Source of the DNA: Pseudomonadota bacterium
GTDB taxonomy: Bacteria > Pseudomonadota > Gammaproteobacteria > Burkholderiales > Burkholderiaceae_D
Direction of reading: 5' to 3'
Assembly: GCA_023422955.1 (NCBI GenBank)
Contig: JAFAGG010000006.1
Span: 1-26,462 of the forward strand
DNA length: 26,462 nucleotides
Below the pieces are notes generated by a model, which worked only from the letters and a program-made list of their open reading frames with translations, had not been told where the DNA came from and searched no databases. Positions 7,256 through 15,124 of the stretch are shown piece after piece; position 1 is the first letter of the stretch, and the number at the start of each line of letters is the position of its first letter. A program made the position numbers and the translations under genes.

Positions 7256-10200
7256 TTACACCAGCACCCGCTCTATGCCGCCGTTATTGGCGCGTTCCAC
7301 GTAATCGACCAGCCAGTTTTCACCCAGCAGGTGGTGCGCCATTTCAACCACGATGTAATCCGCCTCCGTGCTGCTGTCATCGTTATAACGACTCAAGCCC
7401 TGCAAACAGGCCGGGCAGGAGGTCAGCACTTTCACATCGCCGGCAAACCCGTCGGCCCGCAACTTGTCCGCACCTCTGGTCATTTCCTGCTCCTTGCGGA
7501 AGCGGATCTGCGTCGAGATGTCGGGGCGGGAAGCAGCCAGCGTGCCGGCTTCGCCGCAGCAGCGGTCATTTTTCTCGACCTGCTGGCCGTCGGCTGTCGT
7601 GATCAGCGCGTTTACCGTTTTCAACGGATCCTGCAGTTTCATCGGCGTATGGCAGGGATCGTGGTACATGTAGCGCGTACCGGTCACGCCTTCCAGCTTC
7701 ACGCCCTTCTCCAGCAAGTATTCGTGGATGTCGATGATGCGGCAACCGGGGAATATCTTTTCGAAATCGTATCCCTGGATCTGGTCATAACAAGTGCCGC
7801 AGGACACCACCACGGTCTTGATATCGAGGTAGTTCAGCGTCGTCGCCATGCGATGAAACAGCACGCGATTGTCGGTGATGATTTTCTCGGCCTTGTCAAA
7901 GTTGCCGGCGCTGCGTTGCGGATAACCGCAGCACAGATAGCCCGGTGGCAGCACCGTTTGCACGCCGACATTCCATAGCATCGCCTGCGTGGCCAGCCCA
8001 ACTTGCGAGAACAGACGCTCGGAACCGCAGCCCGGGAAGTAGAACACGGCCTCGGTATCGGCAGTGGTTTTCCTCGGATCGCGAATGATGGGCACGATCT
8101 TGTCGTCTTCAATATCCAGCAAGGCGCGTGCGGTTTTCTTCGGCAGGTTGCCCGGCATCTTCTTGTTGACGAAGTGGATCACCTGCTCCTTGATCGGCGG
8201 CTTGCCATGTGTGGACGGCGGCGCCTTGGTCTGCTGCTTGGCGAATTTCTTCAGCAGCTCATTGCCCATGCGCTGCGCCTTGTAGGCAAAACCGGTCATC
8301 ACCTTGCGCGTGGCATTAATCGTCGCCGGATCGGTCGCATTCAGGAAGAACATCGCACCGGCGGTGCCGGGATTGAAGGATTTCTTGCCCATCTTGCGCA
8401 AGAGATTCCTCATGTTCATCGACACGTCGCCGAAGTCGATATCGACCGGGCAAGGCGTCACGCACTTGTGGCAGACGGTGCAATGATCGGCCACATCTTC
8501 AAATTCTTCCCAATGCTTGATCGATATGCCACGACGGGTCTGCTCTTCATACAGGAAGGCTTCGATCAGCAAGGAGGTGGCGAGAATCTTGTTGCGCGGC
8601 GAATAAAGCAGGTTGGCGCGCGGCACATGGGTCGCACACACCGGTTTGCACTTGCCGCAGCGCAGGCAATCCTTGACGCTGCTGGCAATCGCGCCAATAT
8701 CGCTTTGCTGCATGATCAGCGACTCATGCCCCATCAGCCCGAACGAAGGCGTGTAGGCATTGCGCAGGTCGGCCGGCATGCCCGGCATGTTCATCAGCTT
8801 GCCCTTGTTAAAGCGCCCTTCCGGATCGATCCGCTGCTTGTAGGCGCGGAAATCGCTCAACTCATCGTCAGTCAGAAATTCCAGCTTGGTGATGCCGATG
8901 CCGTGTTCGCCAGAAATCACGCCATTGAGCGAACGCGCCAAGGCCATGATGCGCGCCACCGCTGCATGCGCATCCTGCAGCATCTGGTAGTGATCGGAGT
9001 TGACCGGGATATTGGTATGCACGTTGCCGTCGCCAGCATGCATGTGCAAGGCCACGAACACGCGGCCGCGCAGCACACGCTTGTGGATCGCAGTGCATTC
9101 TTCCAGGATCAGGCGGAAGGCCGCGCCATTGAAGATCTGACGCAAGGATGCGCGCAACTCGATTTTCCACGAAATGCGAATGGTGCGGTCCTGCAGCAAG
9201 TGGAACAGCGTTGCCTCGGGCTGTACCGTCAATCTTTCATCGAAGGTCGCGGCCAGTTCGCTCAGCCCCAGATGCAGCAATTCATCTCTGGCATCGCGCA
9301 GCGGCGTATCGAGATGACTCAGCAGATAAGACCAGCGCGCGCGCACTTCCTGCAGCAACTGATGGGTTTGCTGCACGCGATCTTCCAGCAACTCTTCCGC
9401 GGGAATCTTGTTGCCTTCCGCATCGTCGCTCTTGCCCAGCGGCAGGTGCTCCTTGCCGAAGAAATCGTCCAGTTCATCGATCAGCTGCAGCTTGTTTTTG
9501 ATCGACAGCTCGATATTGATGCGCTCTATGCCTTCCGTGTACTCGCCCATGCGATCCAGCGGAATCACCACGTCTTCATTGATCTTGAACGCATTGGTGT
9601 GCTTGGCGATAGCCGCAGTGCGGGCGCGGTCCAGCCAGAATTTCTTGCGCGCTTCCGGGCTGACCGCCACAAAGCCTTCGCCAACGCGAGTATTGGCCAT
9701 GCGGATCACTTCGGAAGCCGCCTGCGCCACTGCATTCTCGTCATCGCCGACGATATCGCCGATCAGCACGATCTTCGGCAGCACACCGCGCTTGGACTTG
9801 GTCGCATAACCGACCGCGCGCAGATAGCGTTCATCCAGGTGTTCCAGGCCGGCCAGCGTGGCGCCACCTTTTTTTGTTTCCGCTTCGAGGTAAGACTTGA
9901 TCTCCACGATGGAAGGAATCGCGTCACGCGCCTGACCGAAGAACTCCAGGCAAACGGTACGCGTGTGCTTGGGCATGCGATGCAGAATCCAGCGCGCCGA
10001 CGTGATCAAGCCATCGCAGCCTTCCTTTTGCACGCCGGGCAGTCCCGACAAAAACTTGTCGGTCACATCCTTGCCCAGGCCTTCCTTGCGGAATTTCGAG
10101 CCCTCGATTTCCAGCATCTCGGTCTTGAACGGCGGATTGCGCCGTCCCTTTTCGCCCGGGCGGCTCCACTCCAGTTTGAACTTGGCGACCGGCGCATCGT

Positions 10201-11257
10201 GGATCTTGCCCAGGTTGTGCTCCAACCGCGTGACGTCCAGCCAGTTGCCTTCCGGGTCGACCATGCGCCAGGAAGCGAGATTGTCCAGCGCCGTGCCCCA
10301 TAGCACGGCTTTCTTGCCGCCGGCATTCATCGCGATATTGCCGCCTATGCAGGACGCTTCGGCGGAAGTCGGATCGACCGCGAACACGAAACCGGCCTTT
10401 TCCGCCGCATCGGCCACGCGCTTGGTGACTACGCCGGCGCCGCTGTAGATAGTCGCGTATTCGCGGTCTACGCCAGGCAACTGGCGCATTTCAACCGCGC
10501 CCAACTGTTCCAGCTTTTCGGTATTGATCACCGCCGACAAGGGCGTCAGCGGAATCGCGCCGCCGGTGTAACCGGTGCCACCTCCGCGCGGAATGATGGT
10601 CAGCCCCAGGTCGATACAGCCGCGCACCAGCCCGGCCATCTCTTCCTCGGTATCGGGCATGAGCACGACAAACGGATACTCAACGCGCCAGTCAGTCGCA
10701 TCGGTCACGTGCGACACGCGCGACATGCCGTCGAACTTGATGTTGTCGCGCGTCGTATAACGCCCCAGCACGCGCTGGGCGCGCTTGCGCAAATCCGCCA
10801 TGTGACTGAAGTGCAATGCAAAATCGGCCACTGCCTTGCGCGCGGCTTCCAGCAGCGTCTCCACGCTGGCGCTGCGCGCATGTGCATCGTCGCTGTCGCC
10901 TTCCGCCAGCTCGGTGCTGACGCGGCGCTTGTCGATCTCGGCCAGCCGATGATGCAGTGCATCGATCAGGGCCTGGCGGCGCTTGGGATTGTCCAGCAGG
11001 TCATCCTGCAGGTAGGGATTGCGCTGCACGACCCAGATATCGCCCAATACCTCATACAGCATGCGCGCGGACCGGCCGGTCTGGCGTGCGCTGCGCAACT
11101 GATCGAGCAAGGCCCACGCATCCTCTCCCAGCAGGCGGATCACGATCTCGCGGTCGGAAAAGGAGGTGTAGTTGTAGGGAATCTCCCGCAGGCGCGCTGT
11201 TGCCTCACCGATGGGCGTTTCAGACACGAGTGCTTGGAGTTGGGCGGGTGCGTTCAT
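7256..11257 (-). CDS. Large FAD-binding/4Fe-4S/CCG-domain oxidoreductase (DUF3683; D-2-hydroxyacid dehydrogenase type)
   Basis: A 1333-residue fusion, numbered from ATG 11257. It begins with a DUF3683 region (about 20-110), then a PCMH-type FAD domain (about 193-350; RGGGTGYTGG at 224-233, GGNIAMNAGG), and a C-terminal FAD-oxidase part with the metal/substrate residues H740, H747 (HAGDGNVH) and E784 (GEHG). Two 4Fe-4S clusters follow (C864, C867, C870, C874 and C926, C929, C932, C936). Two CCG modules come last (C1077, C1109-C1110, C1153, C1156; C1202, C1233-C1234, C1281, C1284). This plan resembles YdiJ/Dld-type enzymes that oxidise D-lactate or D-2-hydroxyglutarate and pass electrons towards quinone. 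The substrate is not decidable here. A TTG eight codons upstream (11281) is an alternative start; neither has a clear Shine-Dalgarno. Confidence 0.9.
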   Translation of the reverse strand: MNAPAQLQALVSETPIGEATARLREIPYNYTSFSDREIVIRLLGEDAWALLDQLRSARQTGRSARMLYEVLGDIWVVQRNPYLQDDLLDNPKRRQALIDALHHRLAEIDKRRVSTELAEGDSDDAHARSASVETLLEAARKAVADFALHFSHMADLRKRAQRVLGRYTTRDNIKFDGMSRVSHVTDATDWRVEYPFVVLMPDTEEEMAGLVRGCIDLGLTIIPRGGGTGYTGGAIPLTPLSAVINTEKLEQLGAVEMRQLPGVDREYATIYSGAGVVTKRVADAAEKAGFVFAVDPTSAEASCIGGNIAMNAGGKKAVLWGTALDNLASWRMVDPEGNWLDVTRLEHNLGKIHDAPVAKFKLEWSRPGEKGRRNPPFKTEMLEIEGSKFRKEGLGKDVTDKFLSGLPGVQKEGCDGLITSARWILHRMPKHTRTVCLEFFGQARDAIPSIVEIKSYLEAETKKGGATLAGLEHLDERYLRAVGYATKSKRGVLPKIVLIGDIVGDDENAVAQAASEVIRMANTRVGEGFVAVSPEARKKFWLDRARTAAIAKHTNAFKINEDVVIPLDRMGEYTEGIERINIELSIKNKLQLIDELDDFFGKEHLPLGKSDDAEGNKIPAEELLEDRVQQTHQLLQEVRARWSYLLSHLDTPLRDARDELLHLGLSELAATFDERLTVQPEATLFHLLQDRTIRISWKIELRASLRQIFNGAAFRLILEECTAIHKRVLRGRVFVALHMHAGDGNVHTNIPVNSDHYQMLQDAHAAVARIMALARSLNGVISGEHGIGITKLEFLTDDELSDFRAYKQRIDPEGRFNKGKLMNMPGMPADLRNAYTPSFGLMGHESLIMQQSDIGAIASSVKDCLRCGKCKPVCATHVPRANLLYSPRNKILATSLLIEAFLYEEQTRRGISIKHWEEFEDVADHCTVCHKCVTPCPVDIDFGDVSMNMRNLLRKMGKKSFNPGTAGAMFFLNATDPATINATRKVMTGFAYKAQRMGNELLKKFAKQQTKAPPSTHGKPPIKEQVIHFVNKKMPGNLPKKTARALLDIEDDKIVPIIRDPRKTTADTEAVFYFPGCGSERLFSQVGLATQAMLWNVGVQTVLPPGYLCCGYPQRSAGNFDKAEKIITDNRVLFHRMATTLNYLDIKTVVVSCGTCYDQIQGYDFEKIFPGCRIIDIHEYLLEKGVKLEGVTGTRYMYHDPCHTPMKLQDPLKTVNALITTADGQQVEKNDRCCGEAGTLAASRPDISTQIRFRKEQEMTRGADKLRADGFAGDVKVLTSCPACLQGLSRYNDDSSTEADYIVVEMAHHLLGENWLVDYVERANNGGIERVLV

Positions 11258-11402
11258 GAGAGGCGGAAGGGACTGCGGCAAAGGGGCATTTTATCTTAAT
11301 GCGGCAGTGACAGCAGGCGAGGCGCTGGTTTCGCTCCGATCTGTTTGGTGCTTGATTGACAAAATCGCCAGCTTCCCGCCCTGCCCGGGATGAAAAGAAA
11401 AT

Positions 11403-11891
11403 CTACAGCCAGGTACGCAACTGCTCCCAGAAGCTGTCGGGCACATAGAGCAAGGCGGAGGTCATCACCACGTAGCGCAGGAATTTTCCTATTGCCATAT
11501 AGGCCATGCAGGGCCAGAAAGGCAGCTTGAGCCAACCGGCCACTGTACACAGCGGATCGCCGATCACCGGCAGCCAAGTCACCAGCATGGTCTTGGGACC
11601 GAAACGCTGCAGCCAGCCGAACCAGCGCGTCTCGCGCTCCTTCGCGAAGGCCTGCTTGGCGCCGTATCCGAGCCAGTAGTTGATCGCGCCGCCCAGCGTA
11701 TTGCCCAGAGTGGCAATCGCAATCACCGTCCAGAAAGCGCCTCCCTCGGTCTTGATGACGGCGAACACGGCCGGCTCCGAGCCCATGGGCAGCAAGGTCG
11801 CCGATATCAGGCTGATCAGGAATACCGAAGAGAGGCCCACTTCCGGCACGGCCAGCATGGACAGCAACCAGTTGACTGAAGATTCGATCAT
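11403..11891 (-). CDS. YqaA-type VTT/DedA-related membrane protein
   Basis: A 162-residue integral membrane protein with four or five hydrophobic segments. Family-like features are an N-terminal helical hairpin (about 15-45) with the EPAVF turn, GNTLGGAINYWLGYGAK (about 63-79) and the re-entrant segment LVTWLPVIGDPLCTVAGWLKLPFWPC (about 103-128). The short length matches YqaA rather than full DedA proteins of about 200-220 residues. The VTT fold is linked to lipid scrambling or transport; the role of YqaA is not established. It is transcribed divergently from ilvA. No clear ribosome site precedes ATG 11891. Confidence 0.85.
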   Translation of the reverse strand: MIESSVNWLLSMLAVPEVGLSSVFLISLISATLLPMGSEPAVFAVIKTEGGAFWTVIAIATLGNTLGGAINYWLGYGAKQAFAKERETRWFGWLQRFGPKTMLVTWLPVIGDPLCTVAGWLKLPFWPCMAYMAIGKFLRYVVMTSALLYVPDSFWEQLRTWL

Positions 11892-11999
11892 TCGGGAAAA
11901 GAAGCGGTTAAGGCCGGGCTTGCCGACGCAGCCGCTGGCAGGATACGTAGCCGGATAGTCAAAAAAATGCCGGCGTCATGCCAGCCCCTCAAAAACCGT

Positions 12000-12011
12000 C
12001 CATTATAATGG
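12000..12011. promoter_or_regulatory. palindromic -10 element, candidate divergent promoter for ilvA and the YqaA-type gene
   Basis: CCATTATAATGG is a perfect 12-base palindrome that presents TATAAT on the plus strand (12004-12009) and again on the minus strand (12007-12002). Neither direction has a recognisable -35 at 16-18 bases. On the plus strand it would start the ilvA message about 30 bases before the ATG; on the minus strand it would give the YqaA-type gene a leader of about 100 bases. Confidence 0.45.
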
Positions 12012-12044
12012 CCCGCTATCTACCCCGCGTGGAGCGGGACCATT

Positions 12045-13583
12045 ATGCTCAAACACCTTATGACGACTGACTATCTTAAAAAAATTCTCACCGCCCGCGT
12101 CTACGAAGTCGCAGACGAATCGCCGCTGGAACTCGCCCCCCTCTTGTCAGAACGTCTGGGCAACCGAATTCATTTCAAGCGTGAAGATGTGCAGAGCGTA
12201 TTCAGTTTCAAATTGCGCGGCGCCTACAACAAGATGGCGAACCTGACGCCGGCCCAGCTTAAGCATGGCGTGATCTGCGCGTCGGCCGGCAATCATGCGC
12301 AAGGCGTGGCACTGGCGGCTTCGCGGCTGGGCTGCCGCGCCGTGATCGTGATGCCGACCACCACGCCGCCGGTAAAAATCGAGGCGGTCAAGGCGCGCGG
12401 CGGCGAAGTGGAGCTGTTCGGCGATTCCTTCACCGACGCCTATCAGCATGCAATCAAGCTGGAGAAAAAGCACAAGCTGACTTTCGTGCATCCCTTCGAC
12501 GACCCGGACGTGATCGCCGGCCAGGGCACCATAGGCATGGAAATCCTGCGCCAATTGTCCGAGCCCATCCATGCGATTTTTGTCGCCATCGGCGGCGGCG
12601 GCCTGATTGCGGGCGTGGGCGCTTACGTCAAGGCGGTGCGTCCCGACATCAAGATCATCGGCGTGCAAACCACTGACTCCGACGCCATGGCCAAGAGCCT
12701 GGCGGCGGGCCGCCGCATCACCTTGCCGGATGTCGGCCTGTTCTCGGACGGCACCGCGGTAAAACTGGTGGGCGAAGAGACCTTCCGCCTCGCCAGGCAA
12801 GTGGTGGATGAAATCATCCTGGTGGATACCGACGCGGTGTGCGCCGCGATCAAGGATGTATTCCAGGACACGCGCTCCATCCTGGAGCCGGCCGGTGCGC
12901 TGGCCATTGCCGGCGCCAAGGCTTATGTGGAAAGAGAAAAGCAGTCGAAAACGCCGTTGCGCAATCAGAACCTGGTGGCGATTGCCTGCGGCGCGAACAT
13001 GAATTTCGACCGCCTGCGCTTCGTCGCGGAGCGCGCAGACGTGGGCGAGGCGCGCGAAGCCGTGTTCGCCGTCACGATTCCCGAAGAGCGCGGCAGCTTC
13101 CGCCGTTTCTGCGAACTGGTCGGATCGCGCAGCGTCACCGAGTTCAACTATCGCATCAGCGATGAAAGCCAGGCTCACGTGTTCGTGGGCGTACAGATCC
13201 AGGATCGCGACGAACCGGCCAAGCTGGTCAAACTGCTCAAGAAGCATGGCTTCACTGCCCTGGACCTGACGCATGACGAACTGGCCAAGCTGCACATCCG
13301 CCATCTGGTCGGCGGCAAGAGCACCCTGGCGCAGAACGAATTGCTGTACCGCTTTGAATTCCCCGAGCGTCCCGGCGCATTGATGCGTTTCCTGAACAGC
13401 ATGTCGCCGAACTGGAATATCAGCCTGTTCCATTACCGCAATCAAGGCGGCGACGTGGGACGCACGCTGGTGGGCTTGCAAGTGCCGAAGAAAGAAATGA
13501 AGGATTTCCGCGCCTTCCTGGCGACGCTGGGTTACCGCCACTGGGATGAAAGCGAAAATCCCGTCTACAAGCTGTTCCTGTAA
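12045..13583 (+). CDS. ilvA: Threonine ammonia-lyase, biosynthetic (IlvA)
   Basis: PLP enzyme that converts threonine to 2-oxobutanoate, the first step to isoleucine. The 512 residues comprise the catalytic domain, with PLP lysine K56 in SFKLRGAY, ASAGNHAQGVA (79-89) and the phosphate-binding GGGGLIAG (183-190), and two C-terminal ACT-like domains (about 338-412 and 434-510) that in the family mediate feedback control by isoleucine and valine. Length and two-domain regulation match the long biosynthetic form. ATG 12045 is preceded at 10 bases by GGAG; that GGAG lies in the loop of a small hairpin (CCCGC 12024-12028 / GCGGG 12034-12038). A second ATG, MTTDYLKK, at 12060 is a possible start. 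Confidence 0.96.
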   Translation: MLKHLMTTDYLKKILTARVYEVADESPLELAPLLSERLGNRIHFKREDVQSVFSFKLRGAYNKMANLTPAQLKHGVICASAGNHAQGVALAASRLGCRAVIVMPTTTPPVKIEAVKARGGEVELFGDSFTDAYQHAIKLEKKHKLTFVHPFDDPDVIAGQGTIGMEILRQLSEPIHAIFVAIGGGGLIAGVGAYVKAVRPDIKIIGVQTTDSDAMAKSLAAGRRITLPDVGLFSDGTAVKLVGEETFRLARQVVDEIILVDTDAVCAAIKDVFQDTRSILEPAGALAIAGAKAYVEREKQSKTPLRNQNLVAIACGANMNFDRLRFVAERADVGEAREAVFAVTIPEERGSFRRFCELVGSRSVTEFNYRISDESQAHVFVGVQIQDRDEPAKLVKLLKKHGFTALDLTHDELAKLHIRHLVGGKSTLAQNELLYRFEFPERPGALMRFLNSMSPNWNISLFHYRNQGGDVGRTLVGLQVPKKEMKDFRAFLATLGYRHWDESENPVYKLFL

Positions 13584-13603
13584 TACAGTCTCACTCCAAG
13601 TCT

Positions 13604-13641
13604 GGCACAATGCGCTTTTTGCGCTTTTTGCGCATTGCGCC
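13604..13641 (+). repeat. stem-loop directly abutting the queF start codon, with a 9-base tandem repeat
   Basis: GGC-A-CAATGCGC (13604-13615) pairs with GCGCATTG-C-GCC (13630-13641): 8 bp, a single mismatch, then 3 bp, over a 14-base loop of T5-GCGC-T5. The sequence is also a tandem repeat of GCGCTTTTT. The stem ends at the base before ATG 13642, where a ribosome site should be, and no Shine-Dalgarno is present. No T-run follows, so it is not a standard ilvA terminator. Confidence 0.6.
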
Positions 13642-14484
13642 ATGACTGCCTCCCATACGCCGGACCAATCGCCCCTGGGCAAACCGGCAACTTATCAAAG
13701 CCATTACGATCCTTCCCTGCTCTTTTCCATTGCGCGCCAGACCAAGCGCGATGAACTGGGCGTGGGCGGGACCCTGCCTTTTTTCGGTATCGATATCTGG
13801 AATGCCTACGAAGTGTCGTGGCTGAACCTGCGCGGCAAACCGCAGATTGCCCTTGCCGCCGTTACCGTGCCGGCCGACTCGCCCCACATCGTCGAATCCA
13901 AGTCCTTCAAGCTTTATCTGAATTCGCTCAACCAGACGCGCCTGGCCGGCACTGAAGCCGTGCTGGACCTGCTACGGGCCGATCTGTCGGCGGCATTCGG
14001 ATCGCCGGTGCAGATAAGGCTGATATCGCCGGATCAGTTCGGCACCTTGAAAATGAGCGAATTGGAAGGCTTGCTGCTGGATCGTCTGGATATCGAGGCC
14101 AATGAATATGACCGGCCGAATCCCGCCCTGCTCAGCGCCAGCCAGGAAGAAACGCCGGTAGAGGAAACCCTGCTTTCCCACTTGCTGAAATCCAATTGCC
14201 TGGTGACCGGGCAACCGGACTGGGGCAGCGTGCAAATTCGCTATGTCGGCGCGCCTATCGATCAGGAAGGCTTGCTGAAATATCTGATCAGCTTTCGCAA
14301 TCACGACGAATTCCATGAGCAATGTGTGGAGCGCATCTTCATGGACATCTTGCGCCAGTGCAAACCTCAGAAGCTCTCCGTCTATGCGCGTTACACGCGT
14401 CGCGGCGGACTGGATATTAATCCCTGGCGCAGCAATTTCACGACGGGAAAACACCCTGCCAATCTGCGTAGCGCACGCCAGTAA
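13642..14484 (+). CDS. queF: QueF, NADPH-dependent 7-cyano-7-deazaguanine reductase (long, two-domain type)
   Basis: Reduces preQ0 to preQ1 in queuosine tRNA modification. The 280 residues match the long YqcD-like bimodular form (E. coli 282). The QueF motif ESKSFKLYLNS lies at 85-95, the nucleophile is C186 in SNCLVTGQPDWGS with the acid D193, and FHEQCVERIF (224-233) carries the substrate-binding His/Glu. The frame is open upstream into ilvA, but ATG 13642 is the first start after the ilvA stop and gives the expected N-terminus. It lies 58 bases after ilvA, separated only by a stem-loop. Confidence 0.96.
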   Translation: MTASHTPDQSPLGKPATYQSHYDPSLLFSIARQTKRDELGVGGTLPFFGIDIWNAYEVSWLNLRGKPQIALAAVTVPADSPHIVESKSFKLYLNSLNQTRLAGTEAVLDLLRADLSAAFGSPVQIRLISPDQFGTLKMSELEGLLLDRLDIEANEYDRPNPALLSASQEETPVEETLLSHLLKSNCLVTGQPDWGSVQIRYVGAPIDQEGLLKYLISFRNHDEFHEQCVERIFMDILRQCKPQKLSVYARYTRRGGLDINPWRSNFTTGKHPANLRSARQ

Positions 14485-14572
14485 TTTCAAGGAAAAGCTT
14501 TTGCCTTTTGCTCAAGCTTTGCGATTTATTCAGGAAAGTGCCTTTCGCGGGGCAGCCTTCTGAAAAGAGGTC

Positions 14573-14578
14573 TATAAT
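14573..14578 (+). promoter_or_regulatory. candidate -10 element for ptsN
   Basis: A perfect TATAAT, 29 bases before the ptsN ATG, in the 123-base gap after queF. No good -35 lies 16-18 bases upstream, so it is a weak or activator-dependent promoter at best. It suggests the ptsN-hprK-rapZ run has its own start. Confidence 0.4.
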
Positions 14579-14607
14579 CCCCTCAAGAATTTTTTGTGCG
14601 TAGCGCC

Positions 14608-15081
14608 ATGACTTATTTCGGTAAGATCCTTCCTCTTGAAAATGTCGCTCTCGGTTTGAATGTGTCGAGCAAGAAGCGCGCATTCGAGCAGGCGGGACTG
14701 ATATTCGAGAACAACTGCGGTATCGCACGTTCGCTGGTCTCGGATAATCTTTTTGCGCGGGAGCGCCTGGGCTCGACCGGCCTGGGCCACGGTGTGGCAG
14801 TGCCGCATGGACGCGTCAAGGGTCTGAAAGCACCGGTTGCCGCTTTCGTGCGCCTGGAAGAAGCTATTCCCTTCGAATCTCCGGATGGCTTGCCCGTCAA
14901 TCTGCTGGTCTTTCTTCTGATTCCGGATCACATGACCCAGCAGCATCTGGAAATCCTGTCCGAGATTGCGGAAATGTTTTCCGACGAAGAATTCCGGCAA
15001 GCGCTGCTTCATGACACCGATCCGCGCGCCGTGCATCAACGCATCGCCGGCTGGCAATCCAGCCTCCAAAACGTCATCTAA
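14608..15081 (+). CDS. ptsN: PtsN, nitrogen-regulatory EIIA (EIIA-Ntr)
   Basis: PTS EIIA domain protein of the regulatory nitrogen PTS; it receives phosphate from NPr/HPr and controls potassium, phosphate and nitrogen functions rather than sugar uptake. The 157 residues have the phospho-acceptor histidine H67 in GHGVAVPHGRV and the downstream PVNLLVFLLIP segment of the fold. I use ATG 14608 (MTYFGKIL); a GTG four codons upstream (14596) is possible. The ribosome site is poor. It is followed by hprK and rapZ on the same strand. In many relatives rpoN and hpf precede ptsN; here queF does. Confidence 0.95.
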   Translation: MTYFGKILPLENVALGLNVSSKKRAFEQAGLIFENNCGIARSLVSDNLFARERLGSTGLGHGVAVPHGRVKGLKAPVAAFVRLEEAIPFESPDGLPVNLLVFLLIPDHMTQQHLEILSEIAEMFSDEEFRQALLHDTDPRAVHQRIAGWQSSLQNVI

Positions 15082-15092
15082 TTCGTTTATGC

Positions 15093-15119
15093 TCTGAGAC
15101 AAGTCCAACTTGTCTCAGA
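15093..15119 (+). promoter_or_regulatory. perfect 11-bp stem-loop at the hprK translation start
   Basis: TCTGAGACAAG (15093-15103) pairs perfectly with CTTGTCTCAGA (15109-15119) over a 5-base loop (TCCAA). It lies 11 bases after the ptsN stop and ends 5 bases before the hprK ATG. No T-run follows, so it does not look like an intrinsic terminator. It occupies the position of the hprK ribosome site, which is otherwise absent. It could control hprK translation, act as a processing or stability element, or be a protein-binding palindrome. Confidence 0.65.
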
Positions 15120-15124
15120 TCGCC

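Noticed and set aside
8003..10303. 766-codon open frame on the plus strand opposite the FAD/Fe-S oxidoreductase
   Set aside because: It mirrors the strongly supported minus-strand gene, has no recognisable domain, and its His/Gln/Arg-rich composition is typical of an antisense shadow in GC-rich coding DNA.
13604..13624. Possible sigma-54 promoter (TGGCAC then TTTTTGC) before queF
   Set aside because: The spacing between the GG and GC elements does not match the fixed -24/-12 distance.
13584..13641. preQ1 riboswitch upstream of queF
   Set aside because: I could not find a class I or II preQ1 aptamer pattern; the hairpin is a GC stem with a T-rich loop and only 58 bases are available.
12147..13682. 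511-codon open frame on the minus strand opposite ilvA
   Set aside because: Antisense shadow of a clear threonine ammonia-lyase; no domain or start signal.
15093..15119. Rho-independent terminator between ptsN and hprK
   Set aside because: The stem is perfect but is followed by TCGCCATG, without a T-run, and hprK starts at once.
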